64,000 bases of DNA from Lycorma delicatula (GCF_047948215.1 NC_134455.1:321276147-321340146), one strand, 5' to 3'. Shown: positions 9,610 through 25,689, counted from the first letter of the stretch. The notes: generated by a model from the letters alone, not told the origin. Numbers and translations are program-made.

Positions 9610-11227
9610 ATTAGGAAAAACAAATCATAAAATTCAAAGGAACCCTTTTCCATAAAAAATATATGAATTCTTTATTAACTGCATGGAAATTATAAATCAT
9701 AGTGTTAATTGATATCTTGAAAAACTTGAACAGTTTATTTTATAGACACTTAAAATTTCAATAACTATATTCTGGAATGTTTTTTTCTCACTTTTACCTG
9801 TTCTGCCTTCAGCAATCCATTGAAGTATTGCTTGTGTCGATGAAAGAGGATGATATTAACTGCACTTAATTGAAACCCAACCTTAAAACTTCTCTTATTT
9901 TTGAAAAACAGTTATATTTTTATTACAGTACCTTTTGTGTTTTTGAGCCGAAGTAATGACACAATTATGAGAATTGTACACTACAGTTTATAATATCATT
10001 GTAATCTTTCAATAACTGTTGGTACTTTTAACACATGTGCGCACATGCTCACAAATATAAAATGAACGCAATTTCAGTCACCATACTTTCAAGTGTATTA
10101 ATATTAAACGACAACCTTGATATTCTACAAAGAAATAAATAATTATAAATCGCCCAAAACACTAAAACATGTGATGTTATTTGTATGTTAGTGGATAATG
10201 TTCATCTAATCATATCTATAGGATATCCTAACTGTGTGTCATCCTAACAAAACAAAACAAAACCAACAGCAATATTTAGTTTGTATTTTAATAGAAGGAG
10301 TACTCGGCTTGAATGCTGGAACACTTGAATTTAAAATCAGAGAATTTGGGTACCACTAAAACAACCTGGTGGATATTACTTTAAAAGAATGATGATTGCT
10401 AAAATTTATTTAAATGTTAAACAATACAAATTAATAATTTATATCCATGGATACTATACTAATTTAAAATTTATTTCCATGGATACTATATATTTATATT
10501 TAACTAGTAACAAATAAAATGATTTTCATAACGTCAGATGAGATTCTCTGTCATGCTTATTTGTATAAATATTATTTGCAAATATTTTTTCCCGAATAAT
10601 AAATGTTTTTATAAACGTATTCATATAACACTCTGCAAAATTAAAAGGAAAAATACCCACAATTATTAAAAACCTTAATTTTTAAGAGTGTAAATATAAA
10701 TAATTATACCACTAACGTTTAAAATATTACAAAAGATAATTATTACAAACAATAATTGTTTTAATGATATAACATTTAATAATTATTATTTTTATATCAT
10801 TAAAACAATACAAAAAAATTATACATTTGAAAAAAACTAGGTTTTTTTATTATTCTTGTTAAAATTGATTAATACAATAGTTGAAATAAATATCAAATAA
10901 TTTAACTTTTATCATTTCTTTATATATAGCATGAATTTTACAGCGATTTTCATACCCAAAAAAAGGTAATGCTATCATACTAGAAACAAACATAAAACTT
11001 ATAGACCAGTACCAATCTGTTTCTTTATATTACAACACAATAAAAATTTGATTCCACTATCAGATCATGAACTCTATTGACAAACATTGCTTTGACCGGG
11101 AGGATTGCCACAACTGTTCTTCTAGGGTAATCACAAGATTAATCATAGTTGACCCTCGAGTGGTCATATGTGCTAATACATTTTCAGAGTAAGCTGCATA
11201 ATAAGGCAGAAACCATTTACTAAACTG
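9610..11227 (+). repeat. Unit 6, short type p
   Basis: Short unit of 1618 bp. The p markers are GAATTCTTTATT, CTAGTAACAAAT, AATATTATTTGC, CATTTGAAA and GAAACAAAC. It shares CTTGTGTCG with unit 9 only. Confidence 0.95.
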
Positions 11228-12845
11228 ATTAGGAAAAACAAATCATAAAATTCAAAGGAACCCTTTTCCATAAAAAATATATGAATTCTATATTAACTGC
11301 ATGGAAATTATAAATCATAGTGTTAATTGATATCTTGAAAAACTTGAACAGTTTATTTTATAGACACTTAAAATTTCAATAACTATATTCTGGAATGTTT
11401 TTTTCTCACTTTTACCTGTTCTGCCTTCAGCAATCCATTGAAGTATTGCTTATGTCGATGAAAGAGGATGATATTAACTGCACTTAATTGAAACCCAACC
11501 TTAAAACTTCTCTTATTTTTGAAAAACAGTTATATTTTTATTACAGTACCTTTTGTGTTTTTGAGCCGAAGTAATGACACAATTATGAGAATTGTACACT
11601 ACAGTTTATAATATCATTGTAATCTTTCAATAACTGTTGGTACTTTTAACACATGTGCGCACATGCTCACAAATATAAAATGAACGCAATTTCAGTCACC
11701 ATACTTTCAAGTGTATTAATATTAAACGACAACCTTGATATTCTACAAAGAAATAAATAATTATAAATCGCCCAAAACACTAAAACATGTGATGTTATTT
11801 GTATGTTAGTGGATAATGTTCATCTAATCATATCTATAGGATATCCTAACTGTGTGTCATCCTAACAAAACAAAACAAAACCAACAGCAATATTTAGTTT
11901 GTATTTTAATAGAAGGAGTACTCGGCTTGTATGCTAGAACACTTGAATTTAAAATCAGAGAATTTGGGTACCACTAAAACAACCTGGTGGATATTACTTT
12001 AAAAGAATGATGATTGCTAAAATTTATTTAAATGTTAAACAATACAAATTAATAATTTATATCCATGGATACTATACTAATTTAAAATTTATTTCCATGG
12101 ATACTATATATTTATATTTAACTAGTTACAAATAAAATGATTTTCATAACGTCAGATGAGATTCTCTGTCATGCTTATTTGTAATAATATTAATTGCAAA
12201 TATTTTTTCCCGAATAATAAATGTTTTTATAAACGTATTCATACAACACTCTGCAAAATTAAAAGGAAAAATACCCACAATTATTAAAAACCTTAATTTT
12301 TAAGAGTGTAAATATAAATAATTATACCACTAACGTATAAAATATTACAAAAGAAAATTATTACAAACAATAATTGTTTTAATGATATAACATTTAATAA
12401 TTATTATTTTTATATCATTAAAACAATACAAAAAAATTATACATTTGAAAAAAACTAGGTTTTTTTATTATTCTTGTTAAAATTGATTAATACAATAGTT
12501 GAAATAAATATCAAATAATTTAACTTTTATCATTTCTTTATATATAGCATGAATTTTACAGCGATTTTCATACCCAAAAAAAGGTAATGCTATCATACTA
12601 GAAACAAACATAAAACTTATAGACCAGTACCAATCTGTTTCTTTATATTACAACACAATAAAAATTTGATTCCACTATCAGATCATGAACTCTATTGACA
12701 AACATTGCTTTGACCGGGAGGATTGCCACAACTGTTCTTCTAGGGTAATCACAAGATTAATCATAGTTGACCCTCGAGTGGTCATATGTGCTAATACATT
12801 TTCAGAGTAAGCTGCATAATAAGGCAGAAACCATTTACTAAACTG
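11228..12845 (+). repeat. Unit 7, short type q
   Basis: Short unit of 1618 bp. The q markers are TTGTATGCTAGAAC, TTGTAATAATATT, CATACAACAC, ACGTATAAAAT, AAAAGAAAATT and GAAACAAAC. Confidence 0.95.
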
Positions 12846-15222
12846 ATTAGGAAAAACAAATCATAAAATTCAAAGGAACCCTTTTCCATAAAAAATATAT
12901 GAATTCTATATTAACTGCATGGAAATTATAAATCATAGTGTTAATTGATATCTTGAAAAACTTGAACAGTTTATTTTATAGACACTTAAAATTTCAATAA
13001 CTATATTCTGGAATGTTTTTTTCTCACTTTTACCTGTTCTGCCTTCAGCAATCCATTGAAGTATTGCTTATGTCGATGAAAGAGGATGATATTAACTGCA
13101 CTTAATTGAAACCCAACCTTAAAACTTCTCTTATTAGTGGATGAACCCTGTAACTGTCGACTTGTGAATCAGCTGATTTGGAAAGAAACTTTTACCACTA
13201 TACCAACCAGGTGGATATTCTAGAATGTTAAAAAATGATAATTGTTCAAATTTATTTAAAATTACAAACAACAATACAAATTTATATTAGAAATAAAAAT
13301 TTATTTTTATGGAAACTATATATTTATATTCCTTTAGTTTTATTTAATATGTGTTAAATAAGATTAGATGTTTTCTTTTTTAATGCTAATTTTTATAAAT
13401 CTTATTAAATAGTAATTCACTTTCCAAAATCCAGGTAATTTAGACATAATTTTTTAATTATCTTTAAAACAATATAAAATAGTTATTATCACACTCTATT
13501 TTCGGCAAACCCTCTAAAATTTGATGACAGATTAGATGTTTCTAAAATCTCTTGAAATAAACAAAAATATTAACAACTGATTTCCTGACAGATTAATTAA
13601 AGTAGTTTATACCTATAATTTTTTCAATAATTATAATATAATAAAAAAAAATATTACATAAATTATTTGATTTTTACATTAAAATTATTTATAAAAATAA
13701 ATATGTTAATTACATTATTAATGAAATCAGTTGGGTAAGATTTTTGTAATGTTATTTTTTGCTTCTCTTATGGAACCCTGAAACATTGTGTACAATCTGT
13801 CAAATATATTTAACAAGTATTTTTTTTAAAGTGAGTTCTAAATTATAAGAGTTTTTGACCTAGTGTCTTACTGTTTTATATGTAACAATCCTTTTTTTGA
13901 AAAACAGTTATATTTTTATTACAGTAACTTTTGTGTTTTTGAGCAGAAGTAATGACACAATTATGAGAATTGTACACTACAGTTTATAATATCATTGTAA
14001 TCTTTCAATAACTGTTGGTACTTTTAACACATGTGCGCACATGCTCACAAATATAAAATGAACGCAATTTCAGTCACCATACTTTCAAGTGTATTAATAT
14101 TAAACGACAACCTTGATATTCTACAAAGAAATAAATAATTATAAATCGCCCAAAACACTAAAACATGTGATGTTATTTGTATGTTAGTGGATAATGTTCA
14201 TCTAATCATATCTATAGGATATCCTAACTGTGTGTCATCCTAACAAAACAAAACAAAACCAACAGCAATATTTAGTTTGTATTTTAATAGAAGGAGTACT
14301 CGGCTTGAATGCTGGAACACTTGAATTTAAAATCAGAGAATTTGGGTACCACTAAAACAACCTGGTGGATATTACTTTAAAAGAATGATGATTGCTAAAA
14401 TTTATTTAAATGTTAAACAATACAAATTAATAATTTATATCCATGGATACTATACTAATTTAAAATTTATTTCCATGGATACTATATATTTATATTTAAC
14501 TAGTTACAAATAAAATGATTTTCATAACGTCAGATGAGATTCTCTGTCATGCTTATTTGTATAAATATTAATTGCAAATATTTTTTCCCGAATAATAAAT
14601 GTTTTTATAAACGTATTCATATAACACTCTGCAAAATTAAAAGGAAAAATACCCACAATTATTAAAAACCTTAATTTTTAAGAGTGTAAATATAAATAAT
14701 TATACCACTAACGTTTAAAATATTACAAAAGATAATTATTACAAACAATAATTGTTTTAATGATATAACATTTAATAATTATTATTTTTATATCATTAAA
14801 ACAATACAAAAAAATTATACATTAAAAAAAACTAGGTTTTTTTATTATTCTTGTTAAAATTGATTAATACAATAGCTTAAATAAATATCAAATAATTTAA
14901 CTTTTATCATTTCTTTGTATATAGCATGAATTTTACAGCGATTTTCATACCCAAAAAGAGGTAATGCTATCATACTAGAAGCAAACATAAAACTAATAGA
15001 CCAGTACCAATCTGTTTCTTTATGTTACAACACAATAAAAATTTGATTCCACTATCAGATCATGAACTCTATTGACAAACATTGCTTTGACCGGGAGGAT
15101 TGCCACAACTGTTCTTCTAGGGTAATCACAAGATTAATCATAGTTGACCCTCGAGTGGTCATATGTGCTAATACATTTTCAGAGTAAGCTGCATAATAAG
15201 GCAGAAACCATTTACTAAACTG
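12846..15222 (+). repeat. Unit 8, long type L
   Basis: Long unit of 2377 bp. Its segment has the variant ATAGTTATTATC, shared only with the long unit at 53092. Right part is a-type, with a private TTTGTATATAGC near 14915. Confidence 0.95.
13136..13895 (+). repeat. 760-bp segment of long unit 8
   Basis: Same segment, with ATAGTTATTATC shared only with the copy at 53382. Confidence 0.93.
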
Positions 15223-16840
15223 ATTAGGAAAAACAAATCATAAAATTCAAAGGAACCCTTTTCCATAAAAAATATATGAATTCTTTATTAACTGCATGGA
15301 AATTATAAATCATAGTGTTAATTGATATCTTGAAAAACTTGAACAGTTTATTTTATAGACACTTAAAATTTCAATAACTATATTCTGGAATGTTTTTTTC
15401 TCACTTTTACCTGTTCTGCCTTCAGCAATCCATTGAAGTATTGCTTGTGTCGATGAAAGAGGATGATATTAACTGCACTTAATTGAAACCCAACCTTAAA
15501 ACTTCTCTTATTTTTGAAAAACAGTTATATTTTTATTACAGTACCTTTTGTGTTTTTGAGCCGAAGTAATGACACAATTATGAGAATTGTACACTACAGT
15601 TTATAATATCATTGTAATCTTTCAATAACTGTTGGTACTTTTAACACATGTGCGCACATGCTCACAAATATAAAATGAACGCAATTTCAGTCACCATACT
15701 TTCAAGTGTATTAATATTAAACGACAACCTTGATATTCTACAAAGAAATAAATAATTATAAATCGCCCAAAACACTAAAACATGTGATGTTATTTGTATG
15801 TTAGTGGATAATGTTCATCTAATCATATCTATAGGATATCCTAACTGTGTGTCATCCTAACAAAACAAAACAAAACCAACAGCAATATTTAGTTTGTATT
15901 TTAATAGAAGGAGTACTCGGCTTGAATGCTGGAACACTTGAATTTAAAATCAGAGAATTTGGGTACCACTAAAACAACCTGGTGGATATTACTTTAAAAG
16001 AATGATGATTGCTAAAATTTATTTAAATGTTAAACAATACAAATTAATAATTTATATCCATGGATACTATACTAATTTAAAATTTATTTCCATGGATACT
16101 ATATATTTATATTTAACTAGTAACAAATAAAATGATTTTCATAACGTCAGATGAGATTCTCTGTCATGCTTATTTGTATAAATATTATTTGCAAATATTT
16201 TTTCCCGAATAATAAATGTTTTTATAAACGTATTCATATAACACTCTGCAAAATTAAAAGGAAAAATACCCACAATTATTAAAAACCTTAATTTTTAAGA
16301 GTGTAAATATAAATAATTATACCACTAACGTTTAAAATATTACAAAAGATAATTATTACAAACAATAATTGTTTTAATGATATAACATTTAATAATTATT
16401 ATTTTTATATCATTAAAACAATACAAAAAAATTATACATTTGAAAAAAACTAGGTTTTTTTATTATTCTTGTTAAAATTGATTAATACAATAGTTGAAAT
16501 AAATATCAAATAATTTAACTTTTATCATTTCTTTATATATAGCATGAATTTTACAGCGATTTTCATACCCAAAAAAAGGTAATGCTATCATACTAGAAAC
16601 AAACATAAAACTTATAGACCAGTACCAATCTGTTTCTTTATATTACAACACAATAAAAATTTGATTCCACTATCAGATCATGAACTCTATTGACAAACAT
16701 TGCTTTGACCGGGAGGATTGCCACAACTGTTCTTCTAGGGTAATCACAAGATTAATCATAGTTGACCCTCGAGTGGTCATATGTGCTAATACATTTTCAG
16801 AGTAAGCTGCATAATAAGGCAGAAACCATTTACTAAACTG
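15223..16840 (+). repeat. Unit 9, short type p
   Basis: Short unit of 1618 bp, p-type (GAATTCTTTATT, CTAGTAACAAAT, AATATTATTTGC). It carries CTTGTGTCG, shared with unit 6, which makes the L-p-q blocks at 7233 and 12846 close copies of each other. Confidence 0.95.
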
Positions 16841-18458
16841 ATTAGGAAAAACAAATCATAAAATTCAAAGGAACCCTTTTCCATAAAAAATATATGAATT
16901 CTATATTAACTGCATGGAAATTATAAATCATAGTGTTAATTGATATCTTGAAAAACTTGAACAGTTTATTTTATAGACACTTAAAATTTCAATAACTATA
17001 TTCTGGAATGTTTTTTTCTCACTTTTACCTGTTCTGCCTTCAGCAATCCATTGAAGTATTGCTTATGTCGATGAAAGAGGATGATATTAACTGCACTTAA
17101 TTGAAACCCAACCTTAAAACTTCTCTTATTTTTGAAAAACAGTTATATTTTTATTACAGTACCTTTTGTGTTTTTGAGCCGAAGTAATGACACAATTATG
17201 AGAATTGTACACTACAGTTTATAATATCATTGTAATCTTTCAATAACTGTTGGTACTTTTAACACATGTGCGCACATGCTCACAAATATAAAATGAACGC
17301 AATTTCAGTCACCATACTTTCAAGTGTATTAATATTAAACGACAACCTTGATATTCTACAAAGAAATAAATAATTATAAATCGCCCAAAACACTAAAACA
17401 TGTGATGTTATTTGTATGTTAGTGGATAATGTTCATCTAATCATATCTATAGGATATCCTAACTGCGTGTCATCCTAACAAAACAAAACAAAACCAACAG
17501 CAATATTTAGTTTGTATTTTAATAGAAGGAGTACTCGGCTTGTATGCTAGAACACTTGAATTTAAAATCAGAGAATTTGGGTACCACTAAAACAACCTGG
17601 TGGATATTACTTTAAAAGAATGATGATTGCTAAAATTTATTTAAATGTTAAACAATACAAATTAATAATTTATATCCATGGATACTATACTAATTTAAAA
17701 TTTATTTCCATGGATACTATATATTTATATTTAACTAGTTACAAATAAAATGATTTTCATAACGTCAGATGAGATTCTCTGTCATGCTTATTTGTAATAA
17801 TATTAATTGCAAATATTTTTTCCCGAATAATAAATGTTTTTATAAACGTATTCATACAACACTCTGCAAAATTAAAAGGAAAAATACCCACAATTATTAA
17901 AAACCTTAATTTTTAAGAGTGTAAATATAAATAATTATACCACTAACGTATAAAATATTACAAAAGAAAATTATTACAAACAATAATTGTTTTAATGATA
18001 TAACATTTAATAATTATTATTTTTATATCATTAAAACAATACAAAAAAATTATACATTTGAAAAAAACTAGGTTTTTTTATTATTCTTGTTAAAATTGAT
18101 TAATACAATAGTTGAAATAAATATCAAATAATTTAACTTTTATCATTTCTTTATATATAGCATGAATTTTACAGCGATTTTCATACCCAAAAAAAGGTAA
18201 TGCTATCATACTAGAAACAAACATAAAACTTATAGACCAGTACCAATCTGTTTCTTTATATTACAACACAATAAAAATTTGATTCCACTATCAGATCATG
18301 AACTCTATTGACAAACATTGCTTTGACCGGGAGGATTGCCACAACTGTTCTTCTAGGGTAATCACAAGATTAATCATAGTTGACCCTCGAGTGGTCATAT
18401 GTGCTAATACATTTTCAGAGTAAGCTGCATAATAAGGCAGAAACCATTTACTAAACTG
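16841..18458 (+). repeat. Unit 10, short type q
   Basis: Short unit of 1618 bp with all q markers (GTATGCTAG, TTGTAATAATATT, ACGTATAAAAT). It has one private substitution, AACTGCGTGTC near 17461. Confidence 0.95.
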
Positions 18459-20076
18459 ATTAGGAAAAACAAATCATAAAATTCAAAGGAACCCTTTTCC
18501 ATAAAAAATATATGAATTCTATATTAACTGCATGGAAATTATAAATCATAGTGTTAATTGATATCTTGAAAAACTTGAACAGTTTATTTTATAGACACTT
18601 AAAATTTCAATAACTATATTCTGGAATGTTTTTTTCTCACTTTTACCTGTTCTGCCTTCAGCAATCCATTGAAGTATTGCTTATGTCGATGAAAGAGGAT
18701 GATATTAACTGCACTTAATTGAAACCCAACCTTAAAACTTCTCTTATTTTTGAAAAACAGTTATATTTTTATTACAGTACCTTTTGTGTTTTTGAGCCGA
18801 AGTAATGACACAATTATGAGAATTGTACACTACAGTTTATAATATCATTGTAATCTTTCAATAACTGTTGGTACTTTTAACACATGTGCGCACATGCTCA
18901 CAAATATAAAATGAACGCAATTTCAGTCACCATACTTTCAAGTGTATTAATATTAAACGACAACCTTGATATTCTACAAAGAAATAAATAATTATAAATC
19001 GCCCAAAACACTAAAACATGTGATGTTATTTGTATGTTAGTGGATAATGTTCATCTAATCATATCTATAGGATATCCTAACTGTGTGTCATCCTAACAAA
19101 ACAAAACAAAACCAACAGCAATATTTAGTTTGTATTTTAATAGAAGGAGTACTCGGCTTGAATGCTGGAACACTTGAATTTAAAATCAGAGAATTTGGGT
19201 ACCACTAAAACAACCTGGTGGATATTACTTTAAAAGAATGATGATTGCTAAAATTTATTTAAATGTTAAACAATACAAATTAATAATTTATATCCATGGA
19301 TACTATACTAATTTAAAATTTATTTCCATGGATACTATATATTTATATTTAACTAGTTACAAATAAAATGATTTTCATAACGTCAGATGAGATTCTCTGT
19401 CATGCTTATTTGTATAAATATTAATTGCAAATATTTTTTCCCGAATAATAAATGTTTTTATAAACGTATTCATATAACACTCTGCAAAATTAAAAGGAAA
19501 AATACCCACAATTATTAAAAACCTTAATTTTTAAGAGTGTAAATATAAATAATTATACCACTAACGTTTAAAATATTACAAAAGATAATTATTACAAACA
19601 ATAATTGTTTTAATGATATAACATTTAATAATTATTATTTTTATATCATTAAAACAATACAAAAAAATTATACATTTGAAAAAAACTAGGTTTTTTTATT
19701 ATTCTTGTTAAAATTGATTAATACAATAGTTGAAATAAATATCAAATAATTTAACTTTTATCATTTCTTTATATATAGCATGAATTTGACAGCGATTTTC
19801 ATACCCAAAAAAAGGTAATGCTATCATACTAGAAGCAAACATAAAACTTATAGACCAGTACCAATCTGTTTCTTTATATTACAACACAATAAAAATTTGA
19901 TTCCACTATCAGATCATGAACTCTATTGACAAACATTGCTTTGACCGGGAGGATTGCCACAACTGTTCTTCTAGGGTAATCACAAGATTAATCATAGTTG
20001 ACCCTCGAGTGGTCATATGTGCTAATACATTTTCAGAGTAAGCTGCATAATAAGGCAGAAACCATTTACTAAACTG
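18459..20076 (+). repeat. Unit 11, short type r
   Basis: Short unit of 1618 bp. The r markers are GAATGCTGG, TATAAATATTAATTG, CATTTGAAA, GAATTTGACAG and GAAGCAAAC. Confidence 0.95.
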
Positions 20077-22453
20077 ATTAGGAAAAACAAATCATAAAAT
20101 TCAAAGGAACCCTTTTCCATAAAAAATATATGAATTCTATATTAACTGCATGGAAATTATAAATCATAGTGTTAATTGATATCTTGAAAAACTTGAACAG
20201 TTTATTTTATAGACACTTAAAATTTCAATAACTATATTCTGGAATGTTTTTTTCTCACTTTTACCTGTTCTGCCTTCAGCAATCCATTGAAGTATTGCTT
20301 ATGTCGATGAAAGAGGATGATATTAACTGCACTTAATTGAAACCCAACCTTAAAACTTCTCTTATTAGTGGATGAACCCTGTAACTGTCGACTTGTGAAT
20401 CAGCTGATTTGGAAAGAAACTTTTACCACTATACCAACCAGGTGGATATTCTAGAATGTTAAAAAATGATAATTGTTCAAATTTATTTAAAATTACAAAC
20501 AACAATACAAATTTATATTAGAAATAAAAATTTATTTTTATGGAAACTATATATTTATATTCCTTTAGTTTTATTTAATATGTGTTAAATAAGATTAGAT
20601 GTTTTCTTTTTTAATGCTAATTTTTATAAATCTTATTAAATAGTAATTCACTTTCCAAAATCCAGGTAATTTAGACATAATTTTTTAATTATCTTTAAAA
20701 CAATATAAAATAGTAATTATCACACTCTATTTTCGGCAAACCCTCTAAAATTTGATGACAGATTAGATGTTTCTAAAATCTCTTGAAATAAACAAAAATA
20801 TTAACAACTGATTTCCTGACAGATTAATTAAAGTAGTTTATACCTATAATTTTTTCAATAATTATAATATAATAAAAAAAAATATTACATAAATTATTTG
20901 ATTTTTACATTAAAATTATTTATAAAAATAAATATGTTAATTACATTATTAATGAAATCAGTTGGGTAAGATTTTTGTAATGTTATTTTTTGCTTCTCTT
21001 ATGGAACCCTGAAACATTGTGTACAATCTGTCAAATATATTTAACAAGTATTTTTTTTAAAGTGAGTTCTAAATTATAAGAGTTTTTGACCTAGTGTCTT
21101 ACTGTTTTATATGTAACAATCCTTTTTTTGAAAAACAGTTATATTTTTATTACAGTAACTTTTGTGTTTTTGAGCAGAAGTAATGACACAATTATGAGAA
21201 TTGTACACTACAGTTTATAATATCATTGTAATCTTTCAATAACTGTTGGTACTTTTAACACATGTGCGCACATGCTCACAAATATAAAATGAACGCAATT
21301 TCAGTCACCATACTTTCAAGTGTATTAATATTAAACGACAACCTTGATATTCTACAAAGAAATAAATAATTATAAATCGCCCAAAACACTAAAACATGTG
21401 ATGTTATTTGTATGTTAGTGGATAATGTTCATCTAATCATATCTATAGGATATCCTAACTGTGTGTCATCCTAACAAAACAAAACAAAACCAACAGCAAT
21501 ATTTAGTTTGTATTTTAATAGAAGGAGTACTCGGCTTGAATGCTGGAACACTTGAATTTAAAATCAGAGAATTTGGGTACCACTAAAACAACCTGGTGGA
21601 TATTACTTTAAAAGAATGATGATTGCTAAAATTTATTTAAATGTTAAACAATACAAATTAATAATTTATATCCATGGATACTATACTAATTTAAAATTTA
21701 TTTCCATGGATACTATATATTTATATTTAACTAGTTACAAATAAAATGATTTTCATAACGTCAGATGAGATTCTCTGTCATGCTTATTTGTATAAATATT
21801 AATTGCAAATATTTTTTCCCGAATAATAAATGTTTTTATAAACGTATTCATATAACACTCTGCAAAATTAAAAGGAAAAATACCCACAATTATTAAAAAC
21901 CTTAATTTTTAAGAGTGTAAATATAAATAATTATACCACTAACGTTTAAAATATTACAAAAGATAATTATTACAAACAATAATTGTTTTAATGATATAAC
22001 ATTTAATAATTATTATTTTTATATCATTAAAACAATACAAAAAAATTATACATTAAAAAAAACTAGGTTTTTTTATTATTCTTGTTAAAATTGATTAATA
22101 CAATAGCTTAAATAAATATCAAATAATTTAACTTTTATCATTTCTTTATATATAGCATGAATTTTACAGCGATTTTCATACCCAAAAAGAGGTAATGCTA
22201 TCATACTAGAAGCAAACATAAAACTAATAGACCAGTACCAATCTGTTTCTTTATGTTACAACACAATAAAAATTTGATTCCACTATCAGATCATGAACTC
22301 TATTGACAAACATTGCTTTGACCGGGAGGATTGCCACAACTGTTCTTCTAGGGTAATCACAAGATTAATCATAGTTGACCCTCGAGTGGTCATATGTGCT
22401 AATACATTTTCAGAGTAAGCTGCATAATAAGGCAGAAACCATTTACTAAACTG
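20077..22453 (+). repeat. Unit 12, long type L
   Basis: Long unit of 2377 bp, like unit 5 (TGAATCAGCTG, ATAGTAATTATC, AACTTTTGTG, GAGCAGAAG, a-type right part). It opens the longest block in the window, 13,703 bp and eight units. Confidence 0.95.
20367..21126 (+). repeat. 760-bp segment of long unit 12
   Basis: Same segment, matching the copy at 7523 at the diagnostic positions (TGAATCAGCTG, ATAGTAATTATC). Confidence 0.93.
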
Positions 22454-24071
22454 ATTAGGAAAAACAAATCATAAAATTCAAAGGAACCTATTTCCATAAA
22501 AAATATATGAATTCTTTATTAACTGCATGGAAATTATAAATCATAGTGTTAATTGATATCTTGAAAAACTTGAACAGTTTATTTTATAGACACTTAAAAT
22601 TTCAATAACTATATTCTGGAATGTTTTTTTCTCACTTTTACCTGTTCTGCCTTCAGCAATCCATTGAAGTATTGCTTATGTCGATGAAAGAGGATGATAT
22701 TAACTGCACTTAATTGAAACCCAACCTTAAAACTTCTCTTATTTTTGAAAAACAGTTATATTTTTATTACAGTACCTTTTGTGTTTTTGAGCCGAAGTAA
22801 TGACACAATTATGAGAATTGTACACTACAGTTTATAATATCATTGTAATCTTTCAATAACTGTTGGTACTTTTAACACATGTGCGCACATGCTCACAAAT
22901 ATAAAATGAACGCAATTTCAGTCACCATACTTTCAAGTGTATTAATATTAAACGACAACCTTGATATTCTACAAAGAAATAAATAATTATAAATCGCCCA
23001 AAACACTAAAACATGTGATGTTATTTGTATGTTAGTGGATAATGTTCATCTAATCATATCTATAGGATATCCTAACTGTGTGTCATCCTAACAAAACAAA
23101 ACAAAACCAACAGCAATATTTAGTTTGTATTTTAATAGAAGGAGTACTCGGCTTGAATGCTGGAACACTTGAATTTAAAATCAGAGAATTTGGGTACCAC
23201 TAAAACAACCTGGTGGATATTACTTTAAAAGAATGATGATTGCTAAAATTTATTTAAATGTTAAACAATACAAATTAATAATTTATATCCATGGATACTA
23301 TACTAATTTAAAATTTATTTCCATGGATACTATATATTTATATTTAACTAGTAACAAATAAAATGATTTTCATAACGTCAGATGAGATTCTCTGTCATGC
23401 TTATTTGTATAAATATTATTTGCAAATATTTTTTCCCGAATAATAAATGTTTTTATAAACGTATTCATATAACACTCTGCAAAATTAAAAGGAAAAATAC
23501 CCACAATTATTAAAAACCTTAATTTTTAAGAGTGTAAATATAAATAATTATACCACTAACGTTTAAAATATTACAAAAGATAATTATTACAAACAATAAT
23601 TGTTTTAATGATATAACATTTAATAATTATTATTTTTATATCATTAAAACAATACAAAAAAATTATACATTTGAAAAAAACTAGGTTTTTTTATTATTCT
23701 TGTTAAAATTGATTAATACAATAGTTGAAATAAATATCAAATAATTTAACTTTTATCATTTCTTTATATATAGCATTAATTTTACAGCGATTTTCATACC
23801 CAAAAAAAGGTAATGCTATCATACTAGAAACAAACATAAAACTTATAGACCAGTACCAATCTGTTTCTTTATATTACAACACAATAAAAATTTGATTCCA
23901 CTATCAGATCATGAACTCTATTGACAAACATTGCTTTGACTGGGAGGATTGCCACAACTGTTCTTCTAGGGTAATCACAAGATTAATCATAGTTGACCCT
24001 CGAGTGGTCATATGTGCTAATACATTTTCAGAGTAAGCTGCATAATAAGGCAGAAACCATTTACTAAACTG
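22454..24071 (+). repeat. Unit 13, short type p
   Basis: Short unit of 1618 bp, p-type. It carries GGAACCTATTTCC at its start, shared only with unit 32. Private changes are GCATTAATTTT and a CpG-to-TpG change at 23941 (GACTGGGAGG). Confidence 0.95.
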
Positions 24072-25689
24072 ATTAGGAAAAACAAATCATAAAATTCAAA
24101 GGAACCCTTTTCCATAAAAAATATATGAATTCTATATTAACTGCATGGAAATTATAAATCATAGTGTTAATTGATATCTTGAAAAACTTGAACAGTTTAT
24201 TTTATAGACACTTAAAATTTCAATAACTATATTCTGGAATGTTTTTTTCTCACTTTTACCTGTTCTGCCTTCAGCAATCCATTGAAGTATTGCTTATGTC
24301 GATGAAAGAGGATGATATTAACTGCACTTAATTGAAACCCAACCTTAAAACTTCTCTTATTTTTGAAAAACAGTTATATTTTTATTACAGTACCTTTTGT
24401 GTTTTTGAGCCGAAGTAATGACACAATTATGAGAATTGTACACTACAGTTTATAATATCATTGTAATCTTTCAATAACTGTTGGTACTTTTAACACATGT
24501 GCGCACATGCTCACAAATATAAAATGAACGCAATTTCAGTCACCATACTTTCAAGTGTATTAATATTAAACGACAACCTTGATATTCTACAAAGAAATAA
24601 ATAATTATAAATCGCCCAAAACACTAAAACATGTGATGTTATTTGTATGTTAGTGGATAATGTTCATCTAATCATATCTATAGGATATCCTAACTGTGTG
24701 TCATCCTAACAAAACAAAACAAAACCAACAGCAATATTTAGTTTGTATTTTAATAGAAGGAGTACTCGGCTTGTATGCTAGAACACTTGAATTTAAAATC
24801 AGAGAATTTGGGTACCACTAAAACAACCTGGTGGATATTACTTTAAAAGAATGATGATTGCTAAAATTTATTTAAATGTTAAACAATACAAATTAATAAT
24901 TTATATCCATGGATACTATACTAATTTAAAATTTATTTCCATGGATACTATATATTTATATTTAACTAGTTACAAATAAAATGATTTTCATAACGTCAGA
25001 TGAGATTCTCTGTCATGCTTATTTGTAATAATATTAATTGCAAATATTTTTTCCCGAATAATAAATGTTTTTATAAACGTATTCATACAACACTCTGCAA
25101 AATTAAAAGGAAAAATACCCACAATTATTAAAAACCTTAATTTTTAAGAGTGTAAATATAAATAATTATACCACTAACGTATAAAATATTACAAAAGAAA
25201 ATTATTACAAACAATAATTGTTTTAATGATATAACATTTAATAATTATTATTTTTATATCATTAAAACAATACAAAAAAATTATACATTTGAAAAAAACT
25301 AGGTTTTTTTATTATTCTTGTTAAAATTGATTAATACAATAGTTGAAATAAATATCAAATAATTTAACTTTTATCATTTCTTTATATATAGCATGAATTT
25401 TACAGCGATTTTCATACCCAAAAAAAGGTAATGCTATCATACTAGAAACAAACATAAAACTTATAGACCAGTACCAATCTGTTTCTTTATATTACAACAC
25501 AATAAAAATTTGATTCCACTATCAGATCATGAACTCTATTGACAAACATTGCTTTGACCGGGAGGATTGCCACAACTGTTCTTCTAGGGTAATCACAAGA
25601 TTAATCATAGTTGACCCTCGAGTGGTCATATGTGCTAATACATTTTCAGAGTAAGCTGCATAATAAGGCAGAAACCATTTACTAAACTG
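24072..25689 (+). repeat. Unit 14, short type q
   Basis: Short unit of 1618 bp with q markers. It is the first member of three consecutive q-r pairs. Confidence 0.95.
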